Source of the DNA: Fratercula arctica
Taxonomy: Eukaryota; Chordata; Aves; Charadriiformes; Alcidae
Assembly: GCA_947846985.1 (NCBI GenBank)
Contig: CANTUZ010000003.1
Coordinates: 52,426,096-52,490,095 of the forward strand
Direction of reading: 5' to 3'
DNA length: 64,000 bases
Part shown: in pieces, positions 26,706-39,350 of the stretch
How positions within the stretch are numbered: the first letter of the stretch is position 1
How the letters are laid out: each line of letters starts with the position of its first letter
The notes under the pieces: generated by a model
What the model saw: the letters and a program-made list of their open reading frames with translations, nothing else
Database searches by the model: none
Told to the model about the DNA's origin: nothing
Program-made: the position numbers and the translations under genes

Positions 26706-29700
26706 CTGCAGCCGCTCTGTCGGTGAACGGCTCTGTGCAGCTACAGCCTACTGGAGAACACCGTTATTTGCCTTGCTTTAGAAATAACAAAGTTGAGACT
26801 AAGTCCCAGATCCTCTTTCCAGGATATCCCCAGGATGCAACTCATGTTTTTAAGCTGAGCAAACAGTGTAGGTGTAGGGATGACCCCAGAAATCAGGAAA
26901 TAAATATTATTCTTACAGGCCCCTGGGAGACACCAAGGATAAAACAAAACAAACTCAAGCTGCTGGTGATCAGTTCTCGTTGACTGTTCTCATTTAGCCA
27001 CCAACTTCCCTGCCGAAGCTCCACTGCCAAACAGAGGTCCTCAGACTTCTGCCGCTTCCCCTCCAGGACAGGTAATTGGAGTGCAGAGCAAACTCAGCGC
27101 AGCGCACTTACTGTGCGGCCCTTCAAAACCCCTCGCGGAAACCACTAGATTACAAAATGCCAACACACCTCTAATGAAGAGGACTGCTGGTCTTACCGTT
27201 TGTGTTGGGTTACCTGTCAAAAATCTGAGTGGGTAATTTATGAAATCAAACAGCAGAATAGTCTTGAGCTCGATTCTGTCAGGAACCCGCTTACACCTGG
27301 CCCCCACTGGTCGGCAACTGGGGGAATCTGCTCCCGCGCAGACGAGGCACTCTGCTGGTGGCAGAGCTGCTGCTGGTAACAGCCGTGAACGCTGGCTGAA
27401 GAAACCGTACTAGAGGCCATTAGCAGAGAAGAAAAATAACAAATGGTAATCAGTCAACAGCTTCAACACATCTGTGCCAAAGCATAGGCAATGAGGGAGC
27501 TAGATACAGAATAAAAATAAAAATTGGCAGAGATCTGGAAACTGCTGTAGCGCTGGTATCTATTATGCAGCTCCAAAGGGCTCTGTCTGAGGCACACATC
27601 ATTATTTGTGTGCTGAAGAGACCAAAAGACCATTCACAACCATTGCAAGTTGCTAAGTGTTCTTCAAGACTATCTCTCTTCACTGAAGGGGCTAATTTAT
27701 TTTGGAAAAACAAACCCAAAACATTGGTTCAAATTATGTCTAGAAAAACTGATGGAAAAATCATGCTAAACTGTAGATTTCAGGTTCTTCAGTAGGGAGA
27801 TTTCTATCTCTCCCTCTGCTATGATTTCTGCGCATCTCTTGGAGGTGACCCAGAGCCACGCAGAATCATTACACAGTTTTGTGCTTCTCCCTGCCAGGTT
27901 CAGGAACTATGAAGGAAGAGGTGAAAAGAAGGAGCTGTGGCACTGAAGTAGACAGAGTAATGCTCTAGTATTTGGTAAGTCTGGAACAAGCAGTTACCAG
28001 CAAAGCATAAGGAAGCCCATGGGGAATAAAAATCCCACAAGCCAAAAGAATTTTCCTCAAAATTTCTGCAGTGTTTGAGTCTGTTTCAAATGGGAGAGAA
28101 GCAGCGGCAGAAAACAAGTGGAAAAATACAAGAGTAAATATGTACAGACAGGAGAAAATCACATTCATGCACACCACCACAGAAATATTGCTAAAAACAG
28201 CAGGCTCTCCTGAAGACACTGCGGAGCTCATTTGTGTTTCCAGCCATTACACATCTGACACATACACCTCCATTCTTTGCATTTGCAGTCCTTACAACTC
28301 TGATCTTTGGTAAGCCTTCTCTCAATTTTATTTATTTTCCAGGCAGGAGTGTGGCACATGAACACAGATGCTCAGATGCTGGTGCGCAAAAGAGAGTTTT
28401 CAGATATTGTGTTTGTAATGAAGTTCCAACACCTATTATCACCCATTCCCTTGAAAAACGAAGCGATTTCCATTGAAAAATGAAGCGATTTCCATTTACC
28501 ACCTTGCACAGCTTGTTTGAATCACAGAGTTCATGTAACCAGCAAGTGTCCTTACCATTTTCTCAGGGTTCACAACTCGTGGCATTTGCTGGGGGCATTT
28601 TGGTTGCTGCAATACACCGATTTAGAACTTGTCTCATCAAAAATCAAGCTGGAGAATGCAGCAAAGCACCTAGGCACCGAGTGCGAAGTTTTCAACTTGA
28701 AATCCCCAGGACCATTCTCGTACTTAAATCTCCACAAGCAGTAAGTGCTTTGTTAGATCAGTTTCTATCTAAAGGAGGCGCCCCCTGAGCAGAGCCTTTC
28801 AGAGCGCAGAAGGAGAATCAGCAGATTGTCTGCCTGAACCCACTGCTAAAAAAAGGGAGGAAAGGTATGTTGATGTGCGTAAGCATGCCTTCTGTTTGAC
28901 TTTTTACCAACTTTTTCCAAATAATTTTCTCTCCTGCTTTGTCAAATGAAGAGCAGGTAATCGCAGGATAAACGCTCTGGTAACTACTGCATTTCTCACC
29001 GATGTTTTCTTTACAGGTGTGAGGTTTTTAACCCGGTGAACCCTGGATCTTTACAGCAGCACAAAATCATAACAGTTTCAGAAACAGTTTCAAATCTAGC
29101 CATTTTTTATATTTTCAGTACTACCCAAGCATGTATTTTTATCTGGAATATAAGACAGTAGTTGAGTAAAAAGAAGATAACTGCACATTCTAAGCTCAGT
29201 AATGCCCCAATAAACTAGGATGATCATCATTAAAAGCACAGAAATTACCCTAGATATATATCGTTTATGTCAATTTCTTATCTGATTCTTTCTTTGGGTT
29301 TGTTTTTTTTTTTTTCTTTTTAAATCAGGGTGCCACTGAAAGACACCTTGAAATTACTGCTATTCAGGAAAGCAAAATAAAACCAGGTTTACAGCTAAAA
29401 TTAAGTTATTGATTTCAGTTCCATAAGCAGAAATACACAAATGGCAGAGCTCAGCATTTTCCAAAGCGTACTCAAGTCATGTTCCCAGCAATCAAGAGAG
29501 ACCTAATCAAATTTTCTCCTCTCAAAAATAATGGTCTTGGCAGATTTTGTTAAAAAGCTTGCCAGGCTCTGCTGTTCCTGTGGATATTGTGTGCTTTTGG
29601 TGATCGCTGGGTGCTGAGATGTTTTTGTGCCTCACCGCTGCGTTTCCTCAGTCCCTGTGCTTGTGTCTGCAAACCGCTGAATGAGATATTTCCAAGCGCA

Positions 29701-30203
29701 ATGAAATAAGAGTGATGATCTGACCGCGGCGGTCGCACCGCTGCCCCCGGGGAGCAAACCCTGCTCACGTCTCATCTCCGATCCTTCGCCCAGGTTCCTG
29801 GCCATCTCCCAGCTGCTCTTGGCTCACACAGCTCTGCCCGGGCTGCCTCCCCTCCCTGTCCTCAGCCTGCGTCGCAGGCGCTCGCTTTCTCCCCTGCTTC
29901 TTTCCACGTGAGACGAGACCACTGGAAGGCAGACCACCTGGCCACTTGCTCTGCCTCATCTCAGCAGTCCGCTCTGGTTTTTTGCAGTTCATGTATTTTC
30001 CTACTCCTGCTTCTAAACCTTTCACTGGTGGTCTAGTGTATTTAGTTGTTGCCTTGTGAAATGTTCTGTAGTCCTTTGCATAAAAATTTCTGCAGAATAA
30101 TGCATTTATTTTGCCATTTACGAAGAGTGGAAGAAGCCAAAAATTCAGAGCAGCATTTTCTATTTGAGTTGCCCATAGTTGGGTATCTAAATTAAGTTAA
30201 ACT
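26706..30203. other. Intergenic DNA, no gene recognised
   Basis: No domain-bearing frame, RNA gene or clear transposon was seen. The interval contains a 22-bp tandem duplication (28451-28494) and a short GC-richer patch at about 29700-29900 with only short frames. Confidence 0.65.
28451..28494. repeat. Two-copy 22-bp tandem duplication
   Basis: A 22-bp unit starting TTGAAAAACGAAGCGATTTC is repeated immediately at 28473 with a single C-to-T difference. This is a recent local duplication with no recognisable role. Confidence 0.9.
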
Positions 30204-30310
30204 AAAAAAAAAAAAAAAAAAAACCAAAAAAAAAACCACACACCAAAAAACAACAACAAAAAAAACCCAAAACCAAAAAAACACCCAAAAACTAAAACCA
30301 CACCACAAAT
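30204..30310. repeat. A-rich low-complexity tract
   Basis: A run of about 20 A is followed by roughly 85 bp made almost only of A and C (AACC, AAC and CAAAA patterns). It looks like an expanded and decayed poly-A or AC-rich simple repeat. No retroposed body was recognised upstream. Confidence 0.85.
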
Positions 30311-31137
30311 GAGATTTTCAGTGGTGCTGAGAACACCCTATCATGATTGCTTTCGTTATCCTCAGAGGAGGGCACATAAGGCACCAAGAAAAATACAATA
30401 ATCTGACTGAAAATGACGATATCTGTTCATGCATCCTTATTCCCAGGTGAGTAAGATATCCCAGTTGGGAAGAAGGCCAGATCAGAGTCCTGGTTCTTAT
30501 TGCTAGACTGTGTGTGGCCTGTGAGTGCCATCAAACTGCAATACCCACACATGTGCCAGGAAAGTATGTCAGGGACATAGACAGGTAACTCCCTGTGGAA
30601 TAATTACTAAATTGGCTAAAAATACAAAAGTACAGCATCGTTCGCACATTAAGGAAAAGTGTAAAATCAAGAGGCTTCTGAGGTAGAAAACAGCTGCAGC
30701 TGGCATGAAGAATACAACATCCGCGGTTCCCTGATAAGGATGCTTGTGAAGCTACATGAGGTACGGGGCCGGATGCAATTATTCCGTGGCTTTACCTTAT
30801 GATGTATAGCAGATACAGGAACAGGACGATACCATGAAACAGATAAGCTGCCAATTAGCTGCCTGCTCGATACTCGGAGCCAACATTTTGTCAAATTTTG
30901 ATGAAATGCTGTCCTTTGTGCGAACTTTGCTCATTATAATGTCATTATAATACCAAAACACACCTCCATCCCAAAGGCTGCCCACCTCCAAGGTGCGACC
31001 ACTCCTTCTTGAGTCTGCGCCCTGAATTTTTTGTAAACCATACCTTTAAATGTGAAGTGAGAGAATTTTTACACCAATCGTAATTAAAGTATTTATGACT
31101 AAAGTCACTCAAGCTCCACCTTGAAGATAACAAATAG

Positions 31138-31145
31138 TATAAAAG
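31138..31145 (+). promoter_or_regulatory. TATA box of the LTR promoter
   Basis: TATAAAAG, a near-perfect TATA box inside the LTR-like element, upstream of its polyadenylation signal and in the right order for a U3 promoter. Whether it is still active cannot be told from sequence. Confidence 0.6.
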
Positions 31146-31464
31146 TAGCCCGAGAGAGGGGGGATACCCAGGGGAGACACCATTGTGAAGAACTTCATCA
31201 CTGACTTCCAGGATCAGTCGATGGGCTGAGCCTTTCTTCCCCCCTATAGGGATGTGTTTGGGTAAGACGTAGATTATACCGAGTGCTTCCTCAGGAAACT
31301 TAGAAATTTCTCTAGAGAATCTCTTTCCTACATTTATAGCCAGGCTGTATCATTTATAACTTTGTTGCGCATTTGATATATGTAATAATATTTTCATTTG
31401 CACGTGCTTTGCAGACAGCGTATTTATCACCGGCAATCCTAAGAACCTATCTATCTGTTGTTTA

Positions 31465-31470
31465 AATAAA
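31465..31470 (+). terminator. Polyadenylation signal of the LTR
   Basis: The canonical AATAAA hexamer, followed within about 25 nt by T/G-rich sequence, as expected at the R/U5 region of an LTR. Confidence 0.55.
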
Positions 31471-31735
31471 CTGCACTGTTTTAGTAGCTGGTCGTTTCGG
31501 TTCCTCATTGAACATGACCAAAGATTCGAGAGTGGCCGTGCCAGTTCACAAGCACAACTAGACTGAAGGTGCAGTCCATTATTAGTGTATCCAAATCGTA
31601 ACAGTTTAATACCTTAAACGCGACTGGACTGACAGTGGTGAATTGGGCATCACTCAGAATTTAAACTCAGCCGCACCTAGCCTCCCACCTCGGTGAGGAG
31701 TGTTAGAACGCAAGGGGGTTTATCTTCTGCCAAAA

Positions 31736-34700
31736 CTGCTTTGCCCCTTTTCACGCAACAGTCCCTGTGAAATCTAAGTTGATCATTCAGACCATATTAA
31801 CGTGGAGTTGCAATGTACTTGCTATAGTGTCTGAACAAGCGCTCACAGGCACCCACATAGCCCCTGTGGGTGGAGGCACGAGAACAGCAGTTGTCCCATC
31901 CAATAACTGATAGAGGACTGAGGTTAAGTATTCTTCATGTCATGTTAAGAAACAGAATAACTCAAGAAAAGAGATTAAATAAGCCATTTCACCTGCAGAC
32001 TCAGCGGCAGCACTGGGTGCAGGACTTGCCTCTTGTGTTCCAGTTCACCCTTCTCCTGGCTGGATCCCGCTGGGCCATCTTGGCTCTGCAAGATGAGTTC
32101 AGCTCTCTCATGCCAGTGCCTCAGACATCCACACGGCAGCCTTCCTTTGAATTTGGCCAGCTCTGCCAAACTTGGCAATGGTCTGAACGATGTCATTTAA
32201 CAGTTAACTAACTGGGGTCAGGGCCAATGCTACTCACAATTTCCCGTTCTGCTGCTCTGGCTTTAAGCACAGGTATTGCGGGGCAGAAGACCTCTAAGAG
32301 GCTTTCCTGTTTCAGCAAGACACGTGTGAAGAGAAGGACTCCATCAAGACAGATGTTTGTTTAGACTTCCATCCAGAGCTATCATTTAAGCATATTTTAA
32401 GAGGTACCCTTCCCATTAGTTCTTCTGAAGCGTAGCCTTATTGATCCTATTTCAGAACAACACATCTCTATGCAAGGGATTTATTTGACTGCCAAACCAC
32501 AGTGCCCCAGCAACCACTTTTGTGCTCATAAAGCTTCACCTGCTTGAGTACAATCCATGCGTTAGTTGCCCAAGAGAGGGTATAAAACTGGCCTGTGCTC
32601 TTAAGAGCTTACCCTCCCACATTTCTTTCTTTATACAGCTAAATATAGTGACTGCATTTTAAGCCTAAATAGTTTGGTGGTATCCCTTTAACCGGTTAGT
32701 GAACTTTAAATACTGGCTATACTTTTATCTAACACATTGATTATGTTTTCAAATGAGTTGTGGTGTTTGCTATCCCACTCCAAAATATTTTTCCCCTTTG
32801 ACATCAGCTAGGATTACGTTTTATATATTTTTGCCTTTCTCCAAATACAATCTTTATATTCATTTCTTAACATCTGTGTTTATGTATTTATTGAATTTTT
32901 GGAGATTGGATTCATTTTCAGCATTTGATTTGTTGCAGTGACTTCGGGCTGGCTGCCCAACTTAAACATGGCTGCTACCCTTGGATGTGGCCTGACTATT
33001 AATTATTTCCCCGCTGAAACTGCATTACCACAAAACAAATTTTGTTATAACGACATTAAGCAAAGACCATAGAAACCTGCACAGCATTAGAATTTTTTTC
33101 CTTGGCAGCTGTTTTATGCTTTTTCCTCACATCATCTAAATCAAGAATGAGATATCATTTAATATTTCCCCAGCTCATGAATAAACAGGCCTTCTATTTT
33201 TCTTGATGTAAATATAACAACATCAGCATTGAAGTAATTATCAAATCACAGACATTATCCTGCACTCTTTATAAATTCAATCTCCCAAATAAGACAACAT
33301 GTTTAACCACAAAAAGGTTGAATTATATAGGGCTAAGTGTCACCATCCTTGTTTTACAGGGTGTAAGAGTTCTTGTTTCCTTATCCCCAGACAAGTCTTG
33401 ATACATAAAAGAGGTTTAATAAAACAGGCATTACTTATCTTTACAAATATGGTAATTATTAGTGACAAAACAGCTTATAAACTAGTCAAGACTGGAATGA
33501 AGCATCTTGGGATGAAAAGCAGGGAGCGAGAGGAAAATACGTCTGATTAAGAATGAACACCCTGTAGGTTCACTGTTAGCATACCTGAAGGACCAACAAC
33601 AGGTGTTTTGGATCCTTATATCACAACTATGCAATTATGCTAAATATATGGTAACGGCATTACCCTAGAAAAAAAGTTGCTTTCCTCTGTTCATTTAGGG
33701 AGAAGATCAATTATGAAGTCAGATGGTTTGGGTTTGCTGTTGGTGATATCATTGCGTCACTGAACAACAGAAAAAGGATTAATTCTTTTATACTTGCATC
33801 GTTTCAAAGTCTGCTCCCTCAGAGCAGCCCCTTTAAGCTACGTGCATGTGGAAAATTTTTCCAGCAGAATATTTTCAAGGCAATAACTGCAGAGGTGTTG
33901 ATTTACCCCTGAGAATGTAAACAGTTAGAGTCGGAGACAATCATCTATATCATGTCCTCTGCTACATTAATCCAATTCCATTTTAGCTAAGGGCAGCCTG
34001 ATGTTCATTATCCTTCAAGAAGGTAGGACTTGCTTGCCAAATATATGCTTTTGCGGTAGTTATTATGCTTCAAATTTTTTTTTTTCATGGTTTCCTTTTA
34101 CACAGTTCCAGTGTATTTTTTTAAAGAACCATATTATTTTTTTTTTAACTCTGTCATTAGTTTGAAATCTCTCTCTGCAATTCAATGATGAAGAATAAAA
34201 GAAGCAGCAGGGTAATACAGTTATGGCAACTGTCTTCGACTACTTCAAATCAAAATTTTTTTCTCAATTAGAGACCAGTAAAGTCTGTGTGTTTTATAAA
34301 TTATAACTAAAAAAGGCTATCATAGGAGATAATGGAATAAGTCTGACTTTTTGCCTTCTTGTTTTAAATAGGGACTTTATTAACTGCTCCTGCACAACCT
34401 ACAGCCTATCTTTTCCCTTTATTTTTGCCCAGGAGGGCTTGGCTGGCGGTCTCAAATTTTCATTCGATGCCAGAGCAGAGACACTGTTTTGCACATGTTT
34501 TTGTGCAGCACACGCAACTCACTTGCCAGTTGTGAGACTTTTCAACTACTCTGGAGCACAACCTGGTACGAAATCTGCAGGTCCCAGCCGCATCCAGAGC
34601 TTCACTGAGCTTGACGCAGTACAAACAGAAAGGGAAGACAGGAAAGTTACAACTTAAGCAACTAGAACACACAAGAGCCAAAGGGACCACAGTTCAAAGT

Positions 34701-36644
34701 GTGAAATAACAAGTAAGGAGTACGGGAGAAAAGGAGGTATTCAACAGTCATGCCAGCCAGCCCAGTCTCCTTCCACCAGGCTGCGTTGCCTACCTAAAAA
34801 TGTCACGCAGGAGATTCTCATTAGTACTTTTCTGATGTCAAAAGGAAAAATATTGACGAAACTATACCACCCAAAGCCCGATCCATTCCTCAAGGGGCTG
34901 TGCTTGTTACAAAATCACTTGTAAGAGCTAGGATTGCTTAGCTCCTTCATGTACATAGCCCTGGGAAAAAAATATATACAATTGTTTGGCCTAATAATGA
35001 CATTGAGGTACCCTAGGTACCTGGAGTTATACATGGTCCCATTCTGCATAGCAAATTCTACTTTCTTTTTTCATTTAACAGAGGTAAAAGCCTGCTGTAA
35101 CAGGGCAGAGAATATCGATGCTCATACCAGCAGAAAACCATTTTCCCCAACTGATGTTTTTCAGTGATGAGTTATCAAAATATTTCTACCTAGTTCCCAT
35201 TACTGTGGGTTTATTTGGCTTCTTGGGCCCACTTTAAAATAACTGTTACTATTTATCTAATTCTTTCTATAGGAGATGTTCTCTAAATTTTGTAGCAATT
35301 TTATGACTAAAGTACCAAGGAAATATACAAGTGTATAAACAACAGACTGTCTTCATCCTTTCATCCAAATTGCATCAAGAGGCGAGTCTGTGGAAAGAGC
35401 TAATGATGCAATCAGCGTAAGAACATATTACAAATTGGAATTCTAATAGATAATCTCTAGATGCAGATTTATCATGTAATTATACAGTTGGAGAAATGGA
35501 GTATTTTTATATGATTGCTTTTTCTGTTGCTGTAGCTTCTTGTAATGATCTCTTTAGCATTTAAAAATTCCTAGTTGCATTCAACAGAGAGGGCTTTGAA
35601 TGGATGTTACTCAACAGGGTGGCCTTTACTGAGGAAGGCAGGAAGGTGACAATGAGAGAAAAAGTACGCTACAAATAGGTACAAAGGGACTGCAAGCCAC
35701 AGGATCTCTTTGCATTCTTTGTTAACATGATGTTGGCAAGTTCTTTGCATGTAGTTCATCAGCTAATGCAATCCGTACATCATATAGTCCCCCAGCAGTT
35801 CAGCAGACGAGCAAACTGAAATGACAGTACAGAATGAATTAACAGTGCCTTGCTAGGGCTTCCTTGAATGTGGGGCTTCTATAGCATTTGAATTCCTGCC
35901 CTACAAATGAAGCACCAGTCTGCTGCCCTTGCCAATAAAATCAGAATGAGGAAATAGCTGATAGAGCACGGCTATACTTACTTAGTCATATACCTACTTG
36001 TTTGTGCCGCGTTGTATGCTGTTCAGTACCAAGAGCCCTAAAAAAGAAATATAGCTAGCTGTGAAAGAAGGGCTAAAATGACCAGTACTTGTCCCGACAT
36101 GTATTAAAAGTTGCATCTGATGGAAAGGTCTGTCTGTTGGGGATGCTTGGAAACACATTTTAAGCTTGGAGTTTCAAATATATCTCAACAGAAATGTAAA
36201 ACTTAAGCGAGTTCTACTCCCTACTTCTTATGCCATCCTCCTCCCCACAATTTTTACTTTAAACTCAGACAAAATGGAGTAACTTGTGTGGCCTCCTGGG
36301 CTCTCAACTTTAGGTCTACACAGTCGCATGAGAGCCCAACAGCCAGCCAGCAGCACTGACACACTCCCTCTGCTCTCTGCATCAGGCGAGGAGAAACAAC
36401 CCCTTTTCTTGGTCTTTGGAGGCAGCAGGGGTGCCATACCACCCACACAGCACATCTTTGCTGCGCTGGTTTTTTGATATTTCCTTCTCAACAGCCTATC
36501 AAATCTGACACAGCGTAGCAGGCAAGAAACGGGCTGTTACCATTAAAGTGGTTGGTCCCATCCCTATATAGAAATATGAGCCATGATCCTTTTTGCTACT
36601 CATGAAACCAGGAGCTGAGGACATATGACAAAATGGGCTGCTGG
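31736..36644. other. Intergenic DNA between the LTR and the EPM2A 3' end
   Basis: AT-rich unique DNA with no credible exon. T-rich runs occur at about 34075-34086 and 34138-34147. Short overlapping frames at 36228-36491 on both strands have no recognisable domain. Part of this could be transcribed if EPM2A uses a more distal polyadenylation site than the one proposed. Confidence 0.6.
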
Positions 36645-38304
36645 AATTGTCACGATTGTTTTTATTTAATAGGTAGATGAGAAATTTTATTTCTCATCTG
36701 TTTTCTAAACAGGCAGTGTTATTTCAAAGCAAAACAACATAAACAAAGCCATGATCAAAACCACACATACAGAATAACTTAAATAAACATTTTTCCTTTT
36801 GAAGAGGATTGAAGTGTAGGATAAATAAAACACATTATTATTCTGGACATTCTCCATAAACAGTTCATATGTAATAGTTTCTCCATTAAGTATTCAGATA
36901 ATCGATATATATCAGCTAAACTACTCTGGCACTGACTGGGTCTTTAAAGGAACCAGCTGGCTGGAAACAATGAGATTTCACTAAAGGACAAACCTATAGA
37001 AATTAGGTTTCTTAATGTTTAGGCATCCTTAATTCTCTGTCCCTTAGGAAATTCTTTCTCTCCTTTCTCTCTTGGACTTAACCTACAGCAAATTGGTTTT
37101 ACCTCAGCAGGGCTGGAAGCTGTTGGTGCCACTGCTGAGTTTAGGTAAGGGACTGAGCAGCATCGGAAAACAACAAGGATCATCCACCAAGCCGACAATA
37201 GCCTACTGAGGCTAAGCTCCTGAGAAATCCTCCTCAGAGCTGCTCTTTGCTCCTATAGAGGAATGTATTCACTTCATTCACCCCAGACATAGCCCAGCAT
37301 AAGCTTCAATCGGCTACATCTAGCATCAGTGAACATCCACACGCTGCTTGCACAAGGACAGACTTTGCTACGGTGAAGAAATTAATCTCGGTCAACAACA
37401 CAGAGGCTGCGGTGTCAATCACACGCAGAGGCTTATCACACAGTTCCTATAGGTCGTGTTTTAGCCCAGTGGTTCCTGCTTAGATTGTACTTGGCACCTA
37501 GGGAGCCCACCGTACAGCACTGCATAGACCAGAAGAGCAAAACCTATCTTTGACTTAGAGATCTTACAGCCTAGGATACTGTAATGAATAGCAGCCCTTC
37601 CCCACAACAGAGTAAGGCTGCAGTAAGTGGAGTTGTTTCCTCTCTTCATGCCACGTCCCAGCATAACCCCAATGCCACAAAAGAATATAGCTGTAACTCA
37701 TAATATTTTACAGTAATTAGATAGGCCAAGAGAGGAAATGTCAGTTCACTGCATTAGACATTAGCTTTTTAAGAAACTGAGATGAAAAATCAGTTTCCTT
37801 ATGGTCTTTCTCATTAATACTACTTGTTACAAAATTAACAGAAAACACTTCAATAATGTACGCTCCGCCTAAAATAACTGAGCAGCTTTGATGATCATCA
37901 GCTCCATGCTAACCTGAACCTTAATCCGGTCAACGTTTGTACCTGTTTTTCTGAGAATGCCTTCTCTTTCTTATCACTGAAGTATTGCCAACTCTAACTA
38001 TTTCACCTCACATCTTATTTAGTGTCTACCCTAAAACCTTAGTAGTTAAAAGAAAATCTTAGTTTCCCTTCACAGAGTTTCTAGGTGTCATACGTGCAGC
38101 AAAAGGCTTGAAAACACGAACCATATCAGCTTAAAGAAAGCAAATAAAAAAACCTCAAAGGTACTTTTTTAACAAAATTCTCACAACTTTTATGACAAGC
38201 TTATAATCTGAAGAGGAGAGGCGAGTGTCTCACTCATGATTTCTAAGTCCTTGGGGTTCAACTGTAAGGGTTCCTCTTCACTTTCCTTTTCCTCTTCTGC
38301 TTTT
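36645..38304 (-). other. EPM2A: Probable EPM2A 3' untranslated region
   Basis: This region follows the laforin stop codon on the minus strand. The distal limit rests on two canonical AATAAA signals on the minus strand at 36686-36691 and 36661-36666, which would give a 3' UTR of about 1.65 kb. A closer variant signal, CATAAA (minus strand, 38189-38194), is followed by T-rich sequence at 38140-38170 and could give a much shorter UTR of about 130 nt. The choice cannot be settled without transcript data. Confidence 0.4.
36661..36691 (-). terminator. EPM2A: Paired AATAAA polyadenylation signals, candidate EPM2A 3' end
   Basis: Two minus-strand AATAAA hexamers (36686-36691 and 36661-36666) lie 25 bp apart about 1.6 kb after the EPM2A stop codon. 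I noticed no other canonical hexamer on this strand between here and the stop codon. They are a plausible distal cleavage site. Confidence 0.4.
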
Positions 38305-38585
38305 CTACTCTTGCACTTTGCATGAGGAACGAAGATGCCCAAATTTCTGGTAGAAATCATCTTCAGCACGATTCAGAGCTTCCTCGTCGATGTAGACAGC
38401 TGGTCTCCGGGAAGCCAAAAAGTACTGCACTTTCCGCAGGCTCCATCCCATCACGTACTTCAGCCAGCCACTGACAGCAGCTGTAGACCTGCCAACGCCA
38501 GCGTTGCAATGAACGTAGACAGTGTGTCCATTCTCCAGTAGCCCGTGCAAGAGGCAGACAGCTTGTGGCAACATCTGTATTCTTC
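38305..38585 (-). CDS. EPM2A: EPM2A exon 4 (last coding exon): laforin phosphatase active site and C-terminus
   Basis: Laforin removes phosphate from glycogen and keeps it soluble. This exon encodes residues 240-332 (human-equivalent numbering), with the dual-specificity phosphatase signature HCNAGVGRS: catalytic Cys266 at 38506-38508 and phosphate-binding Arg272 at 38488-38490. The acceptor is CTTAG before GA at 38585, and the first two bases complete the Gly240 codon begun in exon 3. Sites altered in Lafora disease are kept, including Gly240, Gly279, Tyr294 and Pro301 (recalled numbering). The stop is TAG at 38305-38307. The tail RSSCKVQE is one residue longer than the human RSSVCSL ending and moves its cysteine from position 329 to 328. 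The coding part is 281 nt against about 278 in human. Confidence 0.97.
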
Positions 38586-39030
38586 CTAAGGTCAAAAACA
38601 AGACACGTTCATTTGCATTTGAGAAAGCTGGGTTCACGGTTGAGATTATGTCTGTACAGGCTGATGCACTATGAATCACAGTGGCAAATCTGACATATTT
38701 TGGGTTTTTTTCTTTCTTCTTTTTTTTCCAAATGACCTTCTACCCTAACCTTTGTTTCTTCTGGCAACATAGATTCGCATCACACGAAATCTGTAAAACA
38801 CCCCAAGTCTTCTCTAAATATACATTCTGATTAACACTGAACGTGTGTGGCGTATTAATTTTTACAGGGACTGAGATAAGGCAGGAAATTACATCAAATA
38901 GTACATCTTAGGTAGGGTTAAGGTTAGCAAGACAAAAGTGCAATACTTTCTAGTACCAGAGGTTTGTGAAGCTACCTATCTACTGCTGCTTTCCAAAACA
39001 TTGTAATGAAGGCCATTATGTCAATAATAA

Positions 39031-39046
39031 GGGAGGGAGGGAGGGA
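39031..39046 (+). repeat. (GGGA)4 run, G-quadruplex-type motif
   Basis: Four GGG runs separated by single A bases on the plus strand, which is the template strand of EPM2A. Four G-tracts with 1-nt loops meet the standard G-quadruplex rule. Formation in cells is inference. Confidence 0.8.
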
Positions 39047-39350
39047 GAGCAGAAGGGTATTTTCCTGTACAACTTAATGCTGTTGTGATTTCATTGTGTA
39101 CTAAGCATATGGTTAAACATGACACTAACGGTCGTCCTCACTCCCAAAGGGATGACTATACCATATTTCCTGACACCTTTCTCCCTGTTACCCCGGGAAC
39201 TGAAGATGCAAACATCAGAGCCCAACTTTTCCTCATGGCACAGATGAGCACTGACATTAAGCCCTTTCAAATCCCTGTTTTAAGGTCTCCTGTCATGCCT
39301 GGTGTCCTATTACTGATATGACAGTTCTCCATTTGTTGCAGGAGTATTTC

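Larger units (their letters stand above)
30803..31735 (+). mobile_element. Endogenous-retrovirus-type long terminal repeat, probably solo
   Basis: The block has LTR architecture in plus orientation: an AT-rich U3-like part, a TATA box TATAAAAG at 31138-31145, a T/C-rich stretch, and a polyadenylation signal AATAAA at 31465-31470, about 320 bp after the TATA box. It is followed by a U5-like part. The text resembles bird ERV LTRs I have seen, possibly ERV-L class, but I cannot name the family. No gag, pol or env frame adjoins it on either side, so it is probably solo. Both ends are approximate: I could not find a convincing TG...CA boundary with a target-site duplication. It is antisense to EPM2A and about 5 kb beyond its 3' end. 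Confidence 0.6.

Noticed and set aside
30797..31133. Minus-strand frames within the LTR-like block as possible retroviral protein
   Set aside because: They run antisense to the LTR signals and show no gag, pol or env motif.
38611..38618. Octamer ATGCAAAT just upstream of the exon 4 acceptor
   Set aside because: A single 8-mer in AT-rich DNA; it sits in the splice-acceptor region and is most likely chance.
38305..38679. Taking the whole 124-codon open frame as the exon
   Set aside because: The part above 38585 is intron: a clear AG acceptor lies at 38586-38587 and laforin similarity starts exactly after it.
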